Shown here: positions 22,021 through 34,053 of the stretch, piece by piece
How positions within the stretch are numbered: position 1 is the first letter of the stretch
How the letters are laid out: every line of letters begins with the position of its first letter
Assembly: GCA_036768485.1 (NCBI GenBank)
Contig: JAVLUZ010000146.1
Location: 1-64,000 of the forward strand
Origin: Mermis nigrescens
Taxonomy: Eukaryota > Nematoda > Enoplea > Mermithida > Mermithidae
DNA: 64,000 nt
Direction: 5' to 3'
Made by a program: the position numbers and the translations under genes
The notes under the pieces: generated by a model
The model's input: the letters and a program-made list of their open reading frames with translations, nothing else
What the model was told of the DNA's origin: nothing
Databases searched by the model: none

Positions 22021-22755
22021 TATTACCTTGTTACCTTGTCACAAGAATATCGTTTCTTTGCAGGTTTGTGTAGTGTGTAGGTGGGTTGCTTTTCCAGTCA
22101 TGCTTTTACCTTTTCAAATTTTGCTGCTGGGCGCAGCTGTTTCAATCAAGCAAAAGGTTGATTCCCACATATATGCCCAGTTCGAAGGTCATAATATAAT
22201 TTTGTTAGCATTTTTTCCATATTTACATTTATTTTATTTTTTTATATTATTATTCTTTATGCTTTTATTAGCTAATCAAACGGGTCATTTCCGGCTCCCA
22301 CCATGCGGAGGTAAAGAGCAAGTGAACATGCGCCTCTTTTTGAGATGCACATTCTACTGCAAATTTACAACAAACAATTTACTTGTTGCAAAATACAGTT
22401 ATCATACATGTATTCCCATATGTTCTTTCTATTCACATCAAAAGCCAAATACAAGCCACACAAAGAATCAATATCTTTGTCTAAAATGGCTACTTTAAGT
22501 CTCAATGCAAAAATCCAAAAACTTCATGTTTATCAATTTTGCGCTATTTCTCTTTAAATGCATTGCTCATGTATCCCTAAAAAACAAGAGCCTATGCTTT
22601 ATACATTTCTGACACTCAGTTAGAGATTGTTAGCTTTTTCAATGAGCTTTTGAACAAAATGATGGTACGCTACTTCACTGGGTGCAGGCAGACATGCTTT
22701 CTTACAATGAGCAGCATATAAATAATATACCTAATGTGCACCCTTATTTATAGAC
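22021..22755. other. decayed element interior; nothing further recognised
   Basis: Lies between the integrase remnant and the next minus-strand ORF, presumably part of the same element. Open frames here are short or hydrophobic AT-driven reads without a recognisable family. Confidence 0.3.
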
Positions 22756-23172
22756 TTAGTAAGATGTTTTAGCATTTTCCTTCTCAGCCTGCTGACCAGA
22801 ATAGTGCTTCAGCATTCTTTTACCCCCTTCTTGCATGGCTCTGTTAAACTCACTGCATCTGTAGCACATTTGAATATTCAAATACCACCTGCCATAATTT
22901 GTTTCGAAAAAGTCCCTCACAGACCTATTTTTCTGACAATAATAGCAAAGCTGGATCATTAAGGCATACATGAGCCGTTTCAACTTCCTTCTACATAGCT
23001 CTATAGCCGGTTTGATTGACCTGTCATTGGGCTTCTTCTCCTTATCCAGAAAAAGACGCTTCTGAATGTCCCTGATTCTTTCCATTTTCTCTTCAAAGTA
23101 CAAAAAAGAGTAGTTAAGCATTAGATCATTATTAGTATTTTTAGGTTTTGCTACCCCCACATGCAATAACAT
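22756..23172 (-). CDS. unrecognised basic 138-residue ORF with Cys pairs
   Basis: A complete open frame with ATG at 23172. It is rich in Lys/Arg, with LCYYCQKNRSVRDFF and MCYRCSEFNRAMQ motifs (two C-x2-C pairs about 30 residues apart) and a C-terminal Lys/Glu/Gln-rich tail. A CAG directly before the ATG could be a splice acceptor. The spacing suggests a zinc-binding fold, but no family was recognised. It lies upstream of the integrase remnant in the same orientation, so it may belong to that element. No frameshift is evident, unlike its neighbours. Confidence 0.4.
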   Translation of the reverse strand: MLLHVGVAKPKNTNNDLMLNYSFLYFEEKMERIRDIQKRLFLDKEKKPNDRSIKPAIELCRRKLKRLMYALMIQLCYYCQKNRSVRDFFETNYGRWYLNIQMCYRCSEFNRAMQEGGKRMLKHYSGQQAEKENAKTSY

Positions 23173-23948
23173 GCTGATATTTATAATTTATGTCCCGGCG
23201 GTTCTTCTAGCCAGTACCTATCTAAAATATAGGTGTGTAAAGTAAAAATAGTTAGTTATCGGCTCGGTGCAAGCAGCTTAAGCCCATTTGGCACATCAAG
23301 CCTGCTAACCACAAACAGGTAACTCACTTTTCTTCATCCCATTCTTCTTCCTGAAAAAATTAATATTGTAAACAACAATACACACTTTACACTGTACCAC
23401 ATTGGTTCATACCACTAGTGGGTTGGTTTGCCCTTCAGCTCAGTACTTTCAAACCCCCCAGGAGAACATTCCCCCCGGGCGAATTTCCCCCCCCCCATGG
23501 AGATTTTTACCCCATCCTAGGCATGTCTGGGCATGCCCGCCCCAGGTCCCCTCTTCAGGCACTGGTTAGGCTTATGGGCAAGTCTAGGCATGCCCAACCC
23601 TCCCTATGCTACAACACAGCCTATGCTACAGGATTGTGCTCTGAGGGAGCAAGCCACGCCCCTCTGCCTATGCTATAACATAGGCTGTTATAACATTACT
23701 TCCTAGGGACGCCCGGTATACTACTCCCATGTATATTATAAGGAACATGCTAACACTCTACCTTTATAAGCGCTATCATGCTGATTACAATGTCCAAAGT
23801 TTGTTGCTGTAGACGCCAATGTTCCGTTCTTGTAAGTTGCATAACTTCACAAATATTAGACATAAAGTTATAAAACAAACAGCAAACTGATCGAAAATTG
23901 GTGTTCTTTATAATTCCAGTAACCATGCTCGCAGAATTACGCAACGAC
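23173..23948. other. intergenic; C-rich and CCTATGCTA-rich stretch
   Basis: 23450-23720 is C-rich and carries near repeats such as CTAGGCATG/GGGCATGCC and CCTATGCTA with CCTATGCTATAACATAGG. It resembles a worn repeat related in style to the minisatellite at 51.4 kb. No gene was recognised. Confidence 0.35.
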
Positions 23949-23956
23949 CTAAGCAC

Positions 23957-24843
23957 TAGTGTTGTAAAAGATATCTTTATATTTATCTTTTTAGCAAGAT
24001 AAAAATAAAGATAAAGATTTATCTTTATCTTGACGAATTTTTATCTTTATCTTTATCTTTTGGAAAAATCACAGGCTATCTTTCTCTTTATCTTTATATT
24101 TTTGATAGGACTTTATCTTGCAAAAAAGATAAAGTATGTAGACAAGTTAGCATGTAATCCAAAATGCAGGTTTGATGTGAAATACATTTAGGAGAATTCA
24201 AGTTTTACTGATACAAGAAAATAAAAGAAAACAATTGTTTAAACCTTATGGCGTGCGGCCCAAACTAATGCCTTCATATCAACATAAGTACGCGGAAGTG
24301 ATGCCAATCTAAGCGGGAGTACTACTACTAGCAACCACGTTAATCTAAGTCCAAGCCTAGGGAACATAGAGAAGTTTGAAAAAATCAATAACTGTTGCGA
24401 CTATACTTTGTTCAGGCGCACAGAGCAGGGTTTTGATGCTTGTGAAAAGAAAGAAGTGACTTGCTCTATGCCAGTAGTAGTAGTAGTAGTACGTGGGTCA
24501 GTCAGATACCGCAGGCAAACCCCCAAACCTACATTTATGTGTGCTTAATGCCTATCACCTCTTTGATCTCAGGTGTAAAAATTAGGGCATTCAGTTGGCT
24601 GCTTTACATCACTCACTCTCGTTTATTGCACTTCACAAACATCATTCTCTGGGTGCAGACGACCATATTTACATATGTACACTTTATCTTTATCTTTATC
24701 TTTTTTGTTCCTTTATCTTGCAAATTATCTTTATCTTTATCTTTCTTTATTTTTTTATCTTTATCTTTATCTTCTAAATTTGAAAATTTAAACTTTATCT
24801 TTATCTTTTATCTCGCAAAAAATCCTTATCATTTACAACACTA
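23957..24843. mobile_element. hAT-type element with (ATCTTT)n subterminal arrays
   Basis: Exact 8-bp duplications CTAAGCAC at 23949-23956 and 24844-24851. Termini are TAGTGTTGTAAAAGATA and, complemented, TAGTGTTGTAAATGATA. Both ends hold dense ATCTTT/AAAGAT hexamer arrays (23970-24135 and 24685-24825). The central 550 bp has no transposase. 887 bp, non-autonomous. Confidence 0.92.
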
Positions 24844-24851
24844 CTAAGCAC

Positions 24852-25511
24852 CTATAGTATAAATTGATGGGTGTAGTCAAGTGCATTTAGGCTCTTGTCT
24901 TAATGTATGTAGCACAAATTGCTGATGATTAAGTTCATTTCTATTGCTAACCATCAAAAAGAACTGATTTTTGAGAGCTGGTTTTGCAAAAAAACGCAAC
25001 TCTCAATTGCTAATTCACCTCACAGCATAGATTTGAAAGTATGTTCCAATTTGGAACAATGGCTAGTGCCTACTTGCATGTGTGATTCCCGATGCTTATT
25101 GTGCATTTTTTATCATCAGGTAAATGTCCCAACTGATATCGGGAGAATTTTACAAACAAAAATCTGCCTAAAATACCTATTTACCCCATAGTAGCAGCTT
25201 TACACTCTAAAACTAATTCATTATTGAATGTAAAAAAGGCGACTAAGTGCAATGTAACTCTGTATCGCGTTTAAATGCGCCCAAATGCGATGAGTAAGCC
25301 TCGAAACGTACCTACATACTACGTTTTTATACCTAATACTTCACAAGTCCTGATTTATAGCTGGAGCGCATGACAAATTAAGAGAACTTCTCGAACAATG
25401 CAACCATACGCTTTGATTGTGTGTCGAGAATGTTAGTGCTCTAACAAACACGTGAGTGCTCTAATGGGATACCTGAATGCCATAACGGAACATTTGGTGC
25501 CACAACGCAAC
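24852..25511. other. intergenic; nothing recognised
   Basis: AT-rich DNA without a supported exon or repeat boundary. Confidence 0.4.
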
Positions 25512-25513
25512 TA

Positions 25514-25674
25514 TAGTCTGTTTCACATAACGTCGTGCATGAAATTTATGAATTTTTATAGAGAGTAAGCCGTGGGTTACGATAATTATATATAAGATCA
25601 ATACTATAATCGAAATTTGTCAGTTGTCAAAAATACTTTTAAAATTTATGACCGAAGTTGTGTGAAACAGACTA
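25514..25674. mobile_element. Tc1/mariner-like MITE (TAGTCTGTTTCAC family), copy 2
   Basis: TA duplications at 25512-25513 and 25675-25676. Termini are TAGTCTGTTTCACATAACGT and, complemented, TAGTCTGTTTCACACAACTT. 161 bp with no ORF. Confidence 0.9.
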
Positions 25675-25676
25675 TA

Positions 25677-28000
25677 AAGCTATAACGCCACAAAAGGCCA
25701 TAACGATACTGCTCAAAAGTGCTCTAACGAGGCTTTACCGCAAAAAAATTTTATACAAGGCTAAGACTACGCAAATACACATCTCAAAAGCATAGCCAAG
25801 TAGGACATGCGACTTTAGGTCAGACCCAGACTGTCAGATAAATAATTCTGATCAAGAGCACCCCGCCATATTTGTTCCCAATAAAGTAGGCCATGCATGG
25901 AGTGTCAGAGTTGAACGTCCTGCATTGCATCGCTGGGCAACGATTCTGTAGAATAACGAAGAAATTTCAAAGTGTATGACCCAAGATTAGCAGCAATTAA
26001 ATTCTGGGGAACGGAGGGGGGTCCGAAATCGCTAAAATTTATCAAGAGACGTCAGAATTTATATTTTGGCATCTGCTGGATGTATTTGAAGTGAAAAAAT
26101 TAAGAAACTTCTGTTCATTATTCATATTGTGTTGCAATTTACAAAATTTTTTCCGCAATAACGCTATAAAGTTAAATTGACTAAAACAGTGTATAATATG
26201 TAATCAAGGGCCAATTCTACAAAACTCCAGGAGCGTGCTAAATCCAGGTTTTAAAATGAGTGCATTTGTGTGCCTTGCTTGCACGTAAATAAAACACAAA
26301 TACTTTAACCGCATCTATAAAAGTCAAGTTTATACATTGTTTTTAGAAAATGTGAAATTGAATTTTTTTGAAGTTTTTGCCTTTCATTTGTTTCGTCGTT
26401 ATGCGATTTTTCTGAAGTAAATAAAGCATATTAATTTTATTACAATTCAGCAAGAAAGTAAGTAATAATGGAAGTCGTCAAACGTTCCTTTCCGACAATA
26501 TTAGAGAAAAAATAAGATAAAAATTCACTAAAAGAAAAGCTAAAAAATATAATTGAAGCACATATACTTAATATTTTTACATAATCAAAATTGGGTTTCT
26601 GATTAAATTAATCTCAAAAAATTTTTGTCGTCACTTGCTTATCTAAGGGATAGTTTGAACAAAATTGCGTCCTTTTATTTGGCTTACCATGGTTTGTATG
26701 GCTTTCTTGACCCGATTCCGGCCTAAAAAAGACGTAATTCAATCAGGATAGACAAAGACGATTAAGATCGAAGGTAAAAGAAGCGGTTTTATATAATATA
26801 TAGAAGCACGCCATGCACTTAAAAAACATAAAAAATAATAATGCAATAAAAATGCATATACTCAGCATATGGACGTACAGCATAGTCGGTCTGCTAAGAA
26901 TCAATTACTGAAATTTTTGGACCATAATATTTCAAAAGCTGGTACCTGTAAATGCTAGAATAATAAAAAATAATAAGTCAATCCGCAGCTTCCGACTGAT
27001 TTCAAGCACATCAGAAAAAATTTTCGATTTTTCCATTTGATTTTTTTTAAATTTTTACTCTTGGTCTCTATTTTGCCACATTTTTTTCAAAAAATTCCTA
27101 TTTTTGCATGTGTGTTAGTCAGAGAAAGATATGCTGAAAAAACGTGCAACAAGTACTAGTACGCATGTAAAACATGAATATTACGACGAAAAATTTATAG
27201 CGTTTTTGAGACGAAAAAAGTTTTAATAAAACGTCACGAAAAATAGAGTTTTAAAATAGAGTAAGGAGGACATAATAACGTAAAAAAGGAATAGAGAAAT
27301 ATGAAATACAAAAATAATACAAAGAGACGAGTCAATCGAAGAGGCATTGCATTTCTCTCATTTCGTGCGCCTAATTATTTTTAATGCCATTCAACATGAG
27401 TCTTCAATCACGGTAGGTATCTCCTAGGAAAAGACGGAAGAACAAAAAAACAAAATTTCTATGTGCAGAATATTCTCAAGTAGCAGAAAAGAGGATATAA
27501 TGGTTTACGCAAGAATATGCAATAGTACTTGTGTACTTTCTTGGCAGCCTGGCAGCGGTGGCTGACTTTAGGATTTTCTGAAGAAAAGGTAACCCAAAAC
27601 GTTTCAAATAAAGTCAGAAATTGTCCCCAAAAAACCGTTATTATGCTTAGAGTAGTGTTTTTCGCCATCTTTTGATTGTAAGAATCATCCTTGATCCGAG
27701 GAAAGTTTAGAATTTTCGAACTTTCTCTGTGAAAAATGCATAAAATAGTGCAAAAGTCAGTCAAAAACGCCAAAAAATACTCAATAAATCATTTTAAGAA
27801 ATAAAAGATCGTTGTTCTGTTCATAAACACTTTTCTCCAGTAAAAATAAGGTTTTCAGAGCGCGAAAAAGTCAGTAAATGTCTTATCTTTAAAAATCAGG
27901 ATAGAGAAATGTCAAACATCACTGAAAAATACATATGCCATTGCCCCCAACTATTTTTTTGACATGATAGAGGCGGTCCCTGCCCCTCGCATTATCCGCC
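25677..28000. other. intergenic AT-rich DNA; nothing recognised
   Basis: No exon, RNA gene or clear repeat end could be supported. Short open frames here have no protein-like pattern. Confidence 0.4.
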
Positions 28001-28009
28001 CTTGCCTGT

Positions 28010-28405
28010 AAACATGCGTGTTCTGGGTAGGGGGCGAGTTTGAACTCCGATTGATACTTACCCGCTCTCAAAATGGCTGCGAATAGCCCAGAATTGTGGA
28101 TTTTTCATAAAAATTATAAAAAGTGTACTTTTCAGAACGTAGCTCATTTTGGGCTTTAAAGTGTGAGAATATTCGGTTGCTTCGCGCGATATACACGTAT
28201 TTTGATTATATCTTACTCAATTTACTCGATTTTTTATTTATTTGTTCGAGATTTATTTGTGTTCCTTTGTTTTAGAAGAACAAGCACTGTCCGAAACGTC
28301 GAGAAAGGGTCTTTTGACTGTATCGTTTTAAGTCCATAAGGGCATTTTTTTAAAATTTTTTGGGCCTGACCGAGTTCCATAATTCTCATGTTGTATATGT
28401 ATCCC
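28010..28405 (+). repeat. dispersed repeat C, copy 1
   Basis: The block from GTTCTGGGTAGGGGGCGAG, through TATATCTTACTCAATTTACT and AAGAACAAGCACTGTCCGAA, to GGGCATTTTTTTAAAATTTT recurs with clear similarity at 32850-33230 and more weakly at about 52990-53260. The boundaries are approximate. Confidence 0.65.
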
Positions 28406-28506
28406 TGAAAACCAAACTTTTACGCCAGGAACAAACTTTTGTAGCCACAAACGTTTTTATGACTCCTAAAACAATTTAGGAGCATTGAGATGACTAATCG
28501 TATATA

Positions 28507-28671
28507 CAGACTGTTTAACTCAAGCTAGGTCAAAATTTAAGGAACCACATCCGACAATAGCCGACAACTTGCGATTATATTATTTATTTATTGAATAATT
28601 ATCGTAAGCTATCGGCTAACTCTCGATGAAAATTCTCAAAATTTATGCACGAAGTTATGTGAAACAGACTA
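28507..28671. mobile_element. Tc1/mariner-like MITE (TAGTCTGTTTCAC family), worn copy
   Basis: The left end AGACTGTTTAACTCAAGC is degraded. The right end, complemented, is TAGTCTGTTTCACATAACTT followed by CGTGCATAAATTTTG, matching the other copies. Confidence 0.65.
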
Positions 28672-28672
28672 C

Positions 28673-29621
28673 TGATACAGCGTTCGGCTATTTTAGACAT
28701 GAGGTTTTGACGCTTTTGGTCATATGCTGAAATGCACAGTAATTTAATGCTTCTGGACATCCTTCTGCCAACCTTTCACAAATTTTCTGGAACTTGGCGT
28801 CCGATTTTCGCTAAAATCGAACAGAATATTTATTATTTGTCTGAAGTTTTTGAATTTGGCGCGAAAATATTGCGCCCAAATTACTTTAAATAGAAGCAGA
28901 TATCGTAAAACGGCTGAAAAATGATTTTGCACTATTAACCGATCTTTTCTGACCTATCTTTGACTATTTTCGAAAAGGTAGGGGTGCTGTTAAAGAAATC
29001 CCGGATCCGCCAGGGCAGTTTAAACGGTTAAATGCAAAATTCCGAATGAATTGAAGAATTTCGAAATTTGCACGTGCACGCCTACACAGCACGGAGATTC
29101 TGAAAGGCTAGTCTCGAAAGATTTTTGAAAGGAGGCTCTTTGGGCTTACATACATAAGCACAAGTCAGAAACACTGCTTTTCATTGCTTCAGACGGTGAT
29201 CGGCTATTGTAGAACATAAAAACAATACAAATGCGAAAAATTGAAAAAAAAACTTGACTGAATTGAACAAAATATGACAGCTTGTCTAAAAGCACTAAAA
29301 CAGTTCCGTTTCTACAATTTTTTTCAGATATTCGGTAATTTTGAAAGGCGTCTGCAGCTTACACAGAATAGAAATTCTAGAAGCGTCGAAATTTTAATTT
29401 GTTTTTCTTTAGCATAAAAGTGGTCTTTCTGACATGCTCTATATTTAAAGAAGATAAAAACGTAAAAGAATTTTGTCAAACAAAAAAATTAATTGAAAAA
29501 CGAGTAAATGGTTTGGAAAATAACTAATTCTGAAGTATGGGTAAAAAATTTTTTAGGGGTAACAACTTTTTGCGGAGGGGAGTGAAGACACGAAAACCCC
29601 CTTCCAGATTGTATGGTCCTC
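28673..29621. other. intergenic; nothing recognised
   Basis: AT-rich DNA. A short CCCGGATCCGCCAGGGC segment near 28996-29015 resembles the terminus of the CAGTGGCGGATC MITE type, but no partner end was found. Confidence 0.35.
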
Positions 29622-30014
29622 AGCATAGGTAGGCAGCACCTTAGATAAGCGGCACCTAAGTTATGGAGGGAGGTTGTTTCTCATCGAGCACTATGGCATC
29701 AAAAGATTGCAAAAGAACAAAAAATTTTCAAAAATTAAATTATGAGGGTGTGTTTTGTTTTCTAGGGGAGGGGTATTTTAATTTCTGGGGAGGGGGCATA
29801 CTAAGCGAGACCCCAACCTCGCTTAGTTATAGGCAGCACCAAAATTCTGGGGATGCAAGATTTTTCAAAGGTCCAAAAATAGAGAAAAATTGAGAAAAAA
29901 ACGAAAAAAATTTTCAAAAATTCAAATTCTGGGGCGGATTATTTTGATATTTGAGGGAAGGTATACGACCTTCTAGAGGGTTGCACACACCCCAACCCCC
30001 TACGCCCACGTGTG
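29622..30014 (+). mobile_element. two adjoining family A MITE copies
   Basis: A first, shortened copy starts at CATAGGTAGGCAGCACC (29622) and ends near CGAGACCCCAACCTC. A second starts TATAGGCAGCACCAAAATTC near 29827 and ends TACGCCCACGTGTG at 30014. Both retain the AAGATTTTTCAAAGGTC or ATTTTGGTATTT-type core, with deletions. Confidence 0.7.
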
Positions 30015-30117
30015 ATCGTAGCAGCCATTTTGCCGGGTTTAGGTTGCTGCAGATTTATGGTGAGCAGCCAATATTGTAGGTCAAAACTCCCCTAGACCCT
30101 AAGGTACACGTAAGCTC

Positions 30118-30569
30118 TCATGTCGTTTGATACCTCTTAGTCATTTCCGTCGACGGCGTCGTCGCGTCGGCGTCTTTCCTGGCCGCCTTTTTCAAACGGC
30201 GACGCCGCCGCAACGCGTACACAAGGACAGAGACGACCAGCGCCGTGACGGCGACGCCAGCACCGACGATCGATGCGACGAGCGTCTTGATGTCTAGCCG
30301 ATCGCCGTCAATGTTATTTTTCATCGGCGCCAGCGTCTTGAAACCGCCGGCGAATTCGCTGAGCGTCGCCGGCGCGGCGTTGCCGCCAGCAGCGAGAAAA
30401 TCAAATAGGTTGGCCGACGGCAGTGACGACGGCGACGACGACGGTGATTGCATCGTTGCTGTATCGTTTTGGTCGACGTTGGCGACTTCCAGCGGCTCGG
30501 CGGCAAGTAGTCGTAGTGTTTCGTCAGTTTGCGCGTTTTTAATAGGTGTCATTGTATTAGGGTCGAGCA
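30118..30569 (-). CDS. LRR transmembrane protein, exon 3 (stalk, membrane helix, cytoplasmic tail)
   Basis: Last exon of the gene that starts at 45660. The acceptor GTATCGCAG|TG leaves two bases that complete a codon (phase 1), matching the phase 1 donor of exon 2. It encodes an extracellular stalk rich in Ser, Ala and Pro (QSPSSSPSSLPSAN), then a hydrophobic helix beginning LVASIVGAGVAVTALVV, a stop-transfer RRRRRLKKAARK and a tail ending TKRYQTT before TGA at 30120-30118. This is the topology of a type I plasma-membrane receptor with a tail of about 30 residues and no signalling domain. Codon use is markedly GC-richer than the surrounding DNA, as in exons 1 and 2. Confidence 0.85.
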
Positions 30570-30827
30570 CTGCGATACACGATCGGCAAAAATAAAAAAG
30601 GAGATATCAAAAAATATACATCGAGAATATTGGGTGTTTAAGAAGTTATTGTGAGTTAATTTCATGAGCATTTTTAAAACTAATTATACAACAAAAAGTA
30701 AACAATTATATATCACTAGCAAAAAAATGATCCGATGGAACAAAAAAGACGAATATACTTGGGATTGTGGATTATTAAGGATGTAAAGGTGGACTAGAAA
30801 AAGCTACTTTTGTAGATCACACATGGG

Positions 30828-31098
30828 CGTGGGGAGGTTTGAGGGGTATGCACCCCCCAGAAGTTGAAATACACCCCCAAAAATCAAGATACCCCCCCCA
30901 GAAAATTTTTTTTTGCTTTTTTAGCAATTTTTTGATGCCATTGGATAGAGCTTGATGAGAAAGGTCGAAAAATGGTGTTTTTTTCGCCATACCACCATTT
31001 TTAAGGCCATTTTTGACCTTTAAAAATTTTTTCACCCCCCCCCAGAAATTTTTTCACCCCCTACCCCCCCCCCAGAATTTTTGTGCTGCCCACCTATT
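30828..31098 (-). mobile_element. hAT-type MITE, family A (copy 7) inside foldback copy A
   Basis: Flanked by TTGTAGAT (30820-30827) and ATGTAGAT (31099-31106), 7 of 8 identical. Starts CACACATGGGCGTGGGG and ends GCTGCCCACCTATT. Confidence 0.9.
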
Positions 31099-32849
31099 AT
31101 GTAGATGCCTGAAGTCGCTAAATCTGTCAAAATCAGGCTTTTTCTAAGCAACGCCAAAAATCGAAGTACGGCCGGTAGATTGAAATAAACTATTGAAGTA
31201 AAAAAACGATTGAAAAAAGTATCAATTTGACTATGCAGTAGCTATGGGAAATAATATGGGGTAAACTAGAAGCGACTTTGCAAGCCAATTGGACGAAATA
31301 TTAAACATAGATGCATTCAAGACAATCTAATAAATTGTTGGTTAAAAGCAATAGAAAACTCGTAAGCTTGCTATAATGCTCATGATAACAAAATAAGACA
31401 CGTTTAAATGCAATTGCAGTTAGTTTTCTATCAATCACGATATGAATCAAGTTTAGATTTTGTTTATACATTCTTATGTGAAACATTAAAAATTATATAA
31501 AGAAGGTTACACTTTTGAAGAGGATGCAGAATATACTTCGATTTGTTTCGTTGCTTATAAAAATGTTTGATTCTTCGCAGATTTTGTGACTTTAGGCATA
31601 TACTCGTACATAGGTAGCTTTTTTCTAGTCCCCTCTTTTTACATCCTTACTAATCCATAATCTCAAGTATATTCGTCTTTTTCTCTTCCATCAGAGCATT
31701 TTTCATTGCTAGTAATCTACAATTAATTAGCTTGATTGTAGTAAATCAGTGAGTAAACACATACGGAAATATAGTAAATGACAGCAGTCCAAGATCGCGG
31801 AAAACAATATTATTCTAAACATTACCATTATCTTAATGAAACAAGACAACTTTACCTTATTTAAACAGATAGAAGGTTTTCAGCATAGACTTTACGAAAA
31901 TACTGAGTGAAAAGAAGACTTACGTTAAGATTCGTAATCCTGAAGTTACATGAAATATTTTGCAAAAAATCAAGCTTCAGCAAGGCTCTAAAACTAAATT
32001 TAATTTTTAGTGTAAAGTTTACATAACTGCTGGGTTTAAAGGAAACTTATCACCAGATTCGTAATCCTGACCTTAAAAAACATGTTTTGGAAAAAATTCA
32101 CGTCTTGCAACGTTCTGGGAGTAAAATAAATTTGATGTGTAAATTACACATTAACCATATATGAAAAGTACAAACTTCACTCAACTACTGGGTGTAGAGA
32201 AAACTAACAGTCAGATTCTATAATTCAGACATTAAATAAAACATTTTGAAAAATAGGTTCCGCAAGGCTCCAGAACTAAAGTTGATTTGCAGATTAAAAT
32301 TTTACACAGCTACATAGTGTAAAGATAATTTTGGTCGGATTCGTAATTCTGGTATTACTCTAATATCACGATCAACATGTATGAAAAAAATTAAGTCTCT
32401 ACAATGGCCAGAAGACAAAAAATATTGCATGTAAACCTTTTTACATCACTGTTGAGTGTGAACAAACGCGCCCAACTGGCGTATCACGTTTGCTTTCTGG
32501 TACATTTTTAGACTTGATGTCCGGACTCATAAACGGAGAAGTTGGCAGAAAAAAACAAGACAGAAACACGTTTCACACCCAATTTTAGACCTTACACCTG
32601 CCGAAAAAGCTGAATATGGATGTAAATAAACACAATTTGTTGTGTTCGTTGTGACGCTGTACCCTCTTATAGAGTACTTTAGTATTATTCTATTCGACCT
32701 TTCCCGACTTCTACAACGGAGACAGTAGCGAACAAAAAAACAGACAATAACGTATTATCCACCATCTACCACATTGTAAACTTTAAAAATCTTGAGGAAT
32801 TCAGTTTGGGCTCACTTCGGCCTTTAAATTGTGGTACGTTTTAGACGTG

Positions 32850-33230
32850 TTCTGGGTGGTTTGACCCCCAGAATGGCAATTGACCCCTCGCCAAATGGCG
32901 GCACACCCCACCCCCATCGAATTGACGATTTGTCGTAAAAGTTGGTTAAAGTTTCAAAAAAGTGTGCCCTTTCAGCTCATTTTCTGCTCAGAAATCTCGA
33001 ACTCTTGGCGCTTCGGGCCATATACACATTTTTTGACTATATTTCGTTCAATTTACTGAATTTTTGGTTGAGAATTGTTCCGCGTTTTTATGTCCTAGTA
33101 AGAACGAGCACTGTCTGAAACGTCAAAGAAAGTGTTCTTGATGTGTTTCCCTCGTTATTTTGACCCAAAAGAAGGCACTTTTTAAAATTTTCGGGCGTGA
33201 CACCCTGAATTCCTACGCTGTCCACATGCA
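32850..33230 (+). repeat. dispersed repeat C, copy 2
   Basis: Shares with 28010-28405 the ordered phrases GTTCTGGGTGG, CGCTTCGGGCCATATACAC, TCAATTTACTGAATTTTTGG, GAACGAGCACTGTCTGAAAC and GGCACTTTTTAAAATTTTCG. It lies within the foldback arm, so it inserted there later. Confidence 0.65.
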
Positions 33231-34053
33231 TGGTACGTTTGCATGTTGAAAACTTCTGTTCCTCATAATATTTGAGATATGTACAAATCAAAACATGCAA
33301 AAAAACGTGTTTTTTCGCCCGTTTTACACCCCTAATTCCGATCTCTACATCAATATTGCGTTTTTAAGCGCTGTTTGCTGCGACGTGTTGCATTTGAGAG
33401 GTACTTTATTGTAATCTTACTCAATTTATCTCAGATGAATAAGTGGAAATGTTGGCAGAGAATTTCTAGACAAACATCTGTTTTTTACACCATAAAATAG
33501 AGTGTAAAGTTTGAACCCCTGAGATCTAACTTTGTATTCAGCGTAAAAGAGTATACTGGTAAGCAAAATGTAGCCCATGAACCGTAGTACATTTCTATTA
33601 GAAAAATTTTGTGGGACTCATAACTGGAGTTGTTGGCAGACATAAACAAGTCGGAAACTCGACCAAAATGTGTTTTTACTCAGATTTTTACACTCTCTTT
33701 ACACTCCTATTCGAGAACTAATGCAAAACTCAAAAGCCAAAAAATGTTTATCTATAAGATCCTATACAATTCTATATACTATTAAATGTTTATCTGAAAG
33801 TCATGTACAGAGATTTGTGTACATGTTGCAGGAAAGAACACAAGAATTCGCCATATGTTATAACGTCACATCAAAACTTTACACGCTTATTACAAACTCA
33901 GTATCGAGTGTAAACAAATAAAAAGCTTCGTCGAGTATTTTTATCATCTTACTTTTAAAAACCAAACCGCCCTTCCCAGACATGTCCTGTTATAGCTGTA
34001 GGCGGGTGTACAGGTATATGGGTACCCTATAGTATATCACTAGCGCACTACCA

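Larger units (their letters stand above)
30712..34053 (-). mobile_element. foldback-like element, copy A (asymmetric arms)
   Basis: A short left arm (30712-31185, interrupted by a MITE) contains TGGAACAAAAAAGACGAATA, then ATACTTGGGATTGTGGATTA and CGAAGTACGGCCGG. The complementary block is at 31530-31725, followed by a long right arm to 34053. The long arm consists of degenerate subrepeats with recurring GTGTAAAGTTT and TTACACTCAATATTGAG phrases. It ends at the family's terminal hairpin region, CACTAGCGCACTACCAATGATC. A dispersed repeat (32850-33230) is embedded in it. Confidence 0.75.

Noticed and set aside
22201..22560. Hydrophobic plus-strand ORFs with Phe/Leu runs
   Set aside because: They are shadows of T-rich DNA on the strand opposite the integrase-bearing element.
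24461..24847. 128-codon ORF with Ser run and FIFIFI-type repeats
   Set aside because: Generated by the AGT and ATCTTT simple repeats of the hAT-type element.
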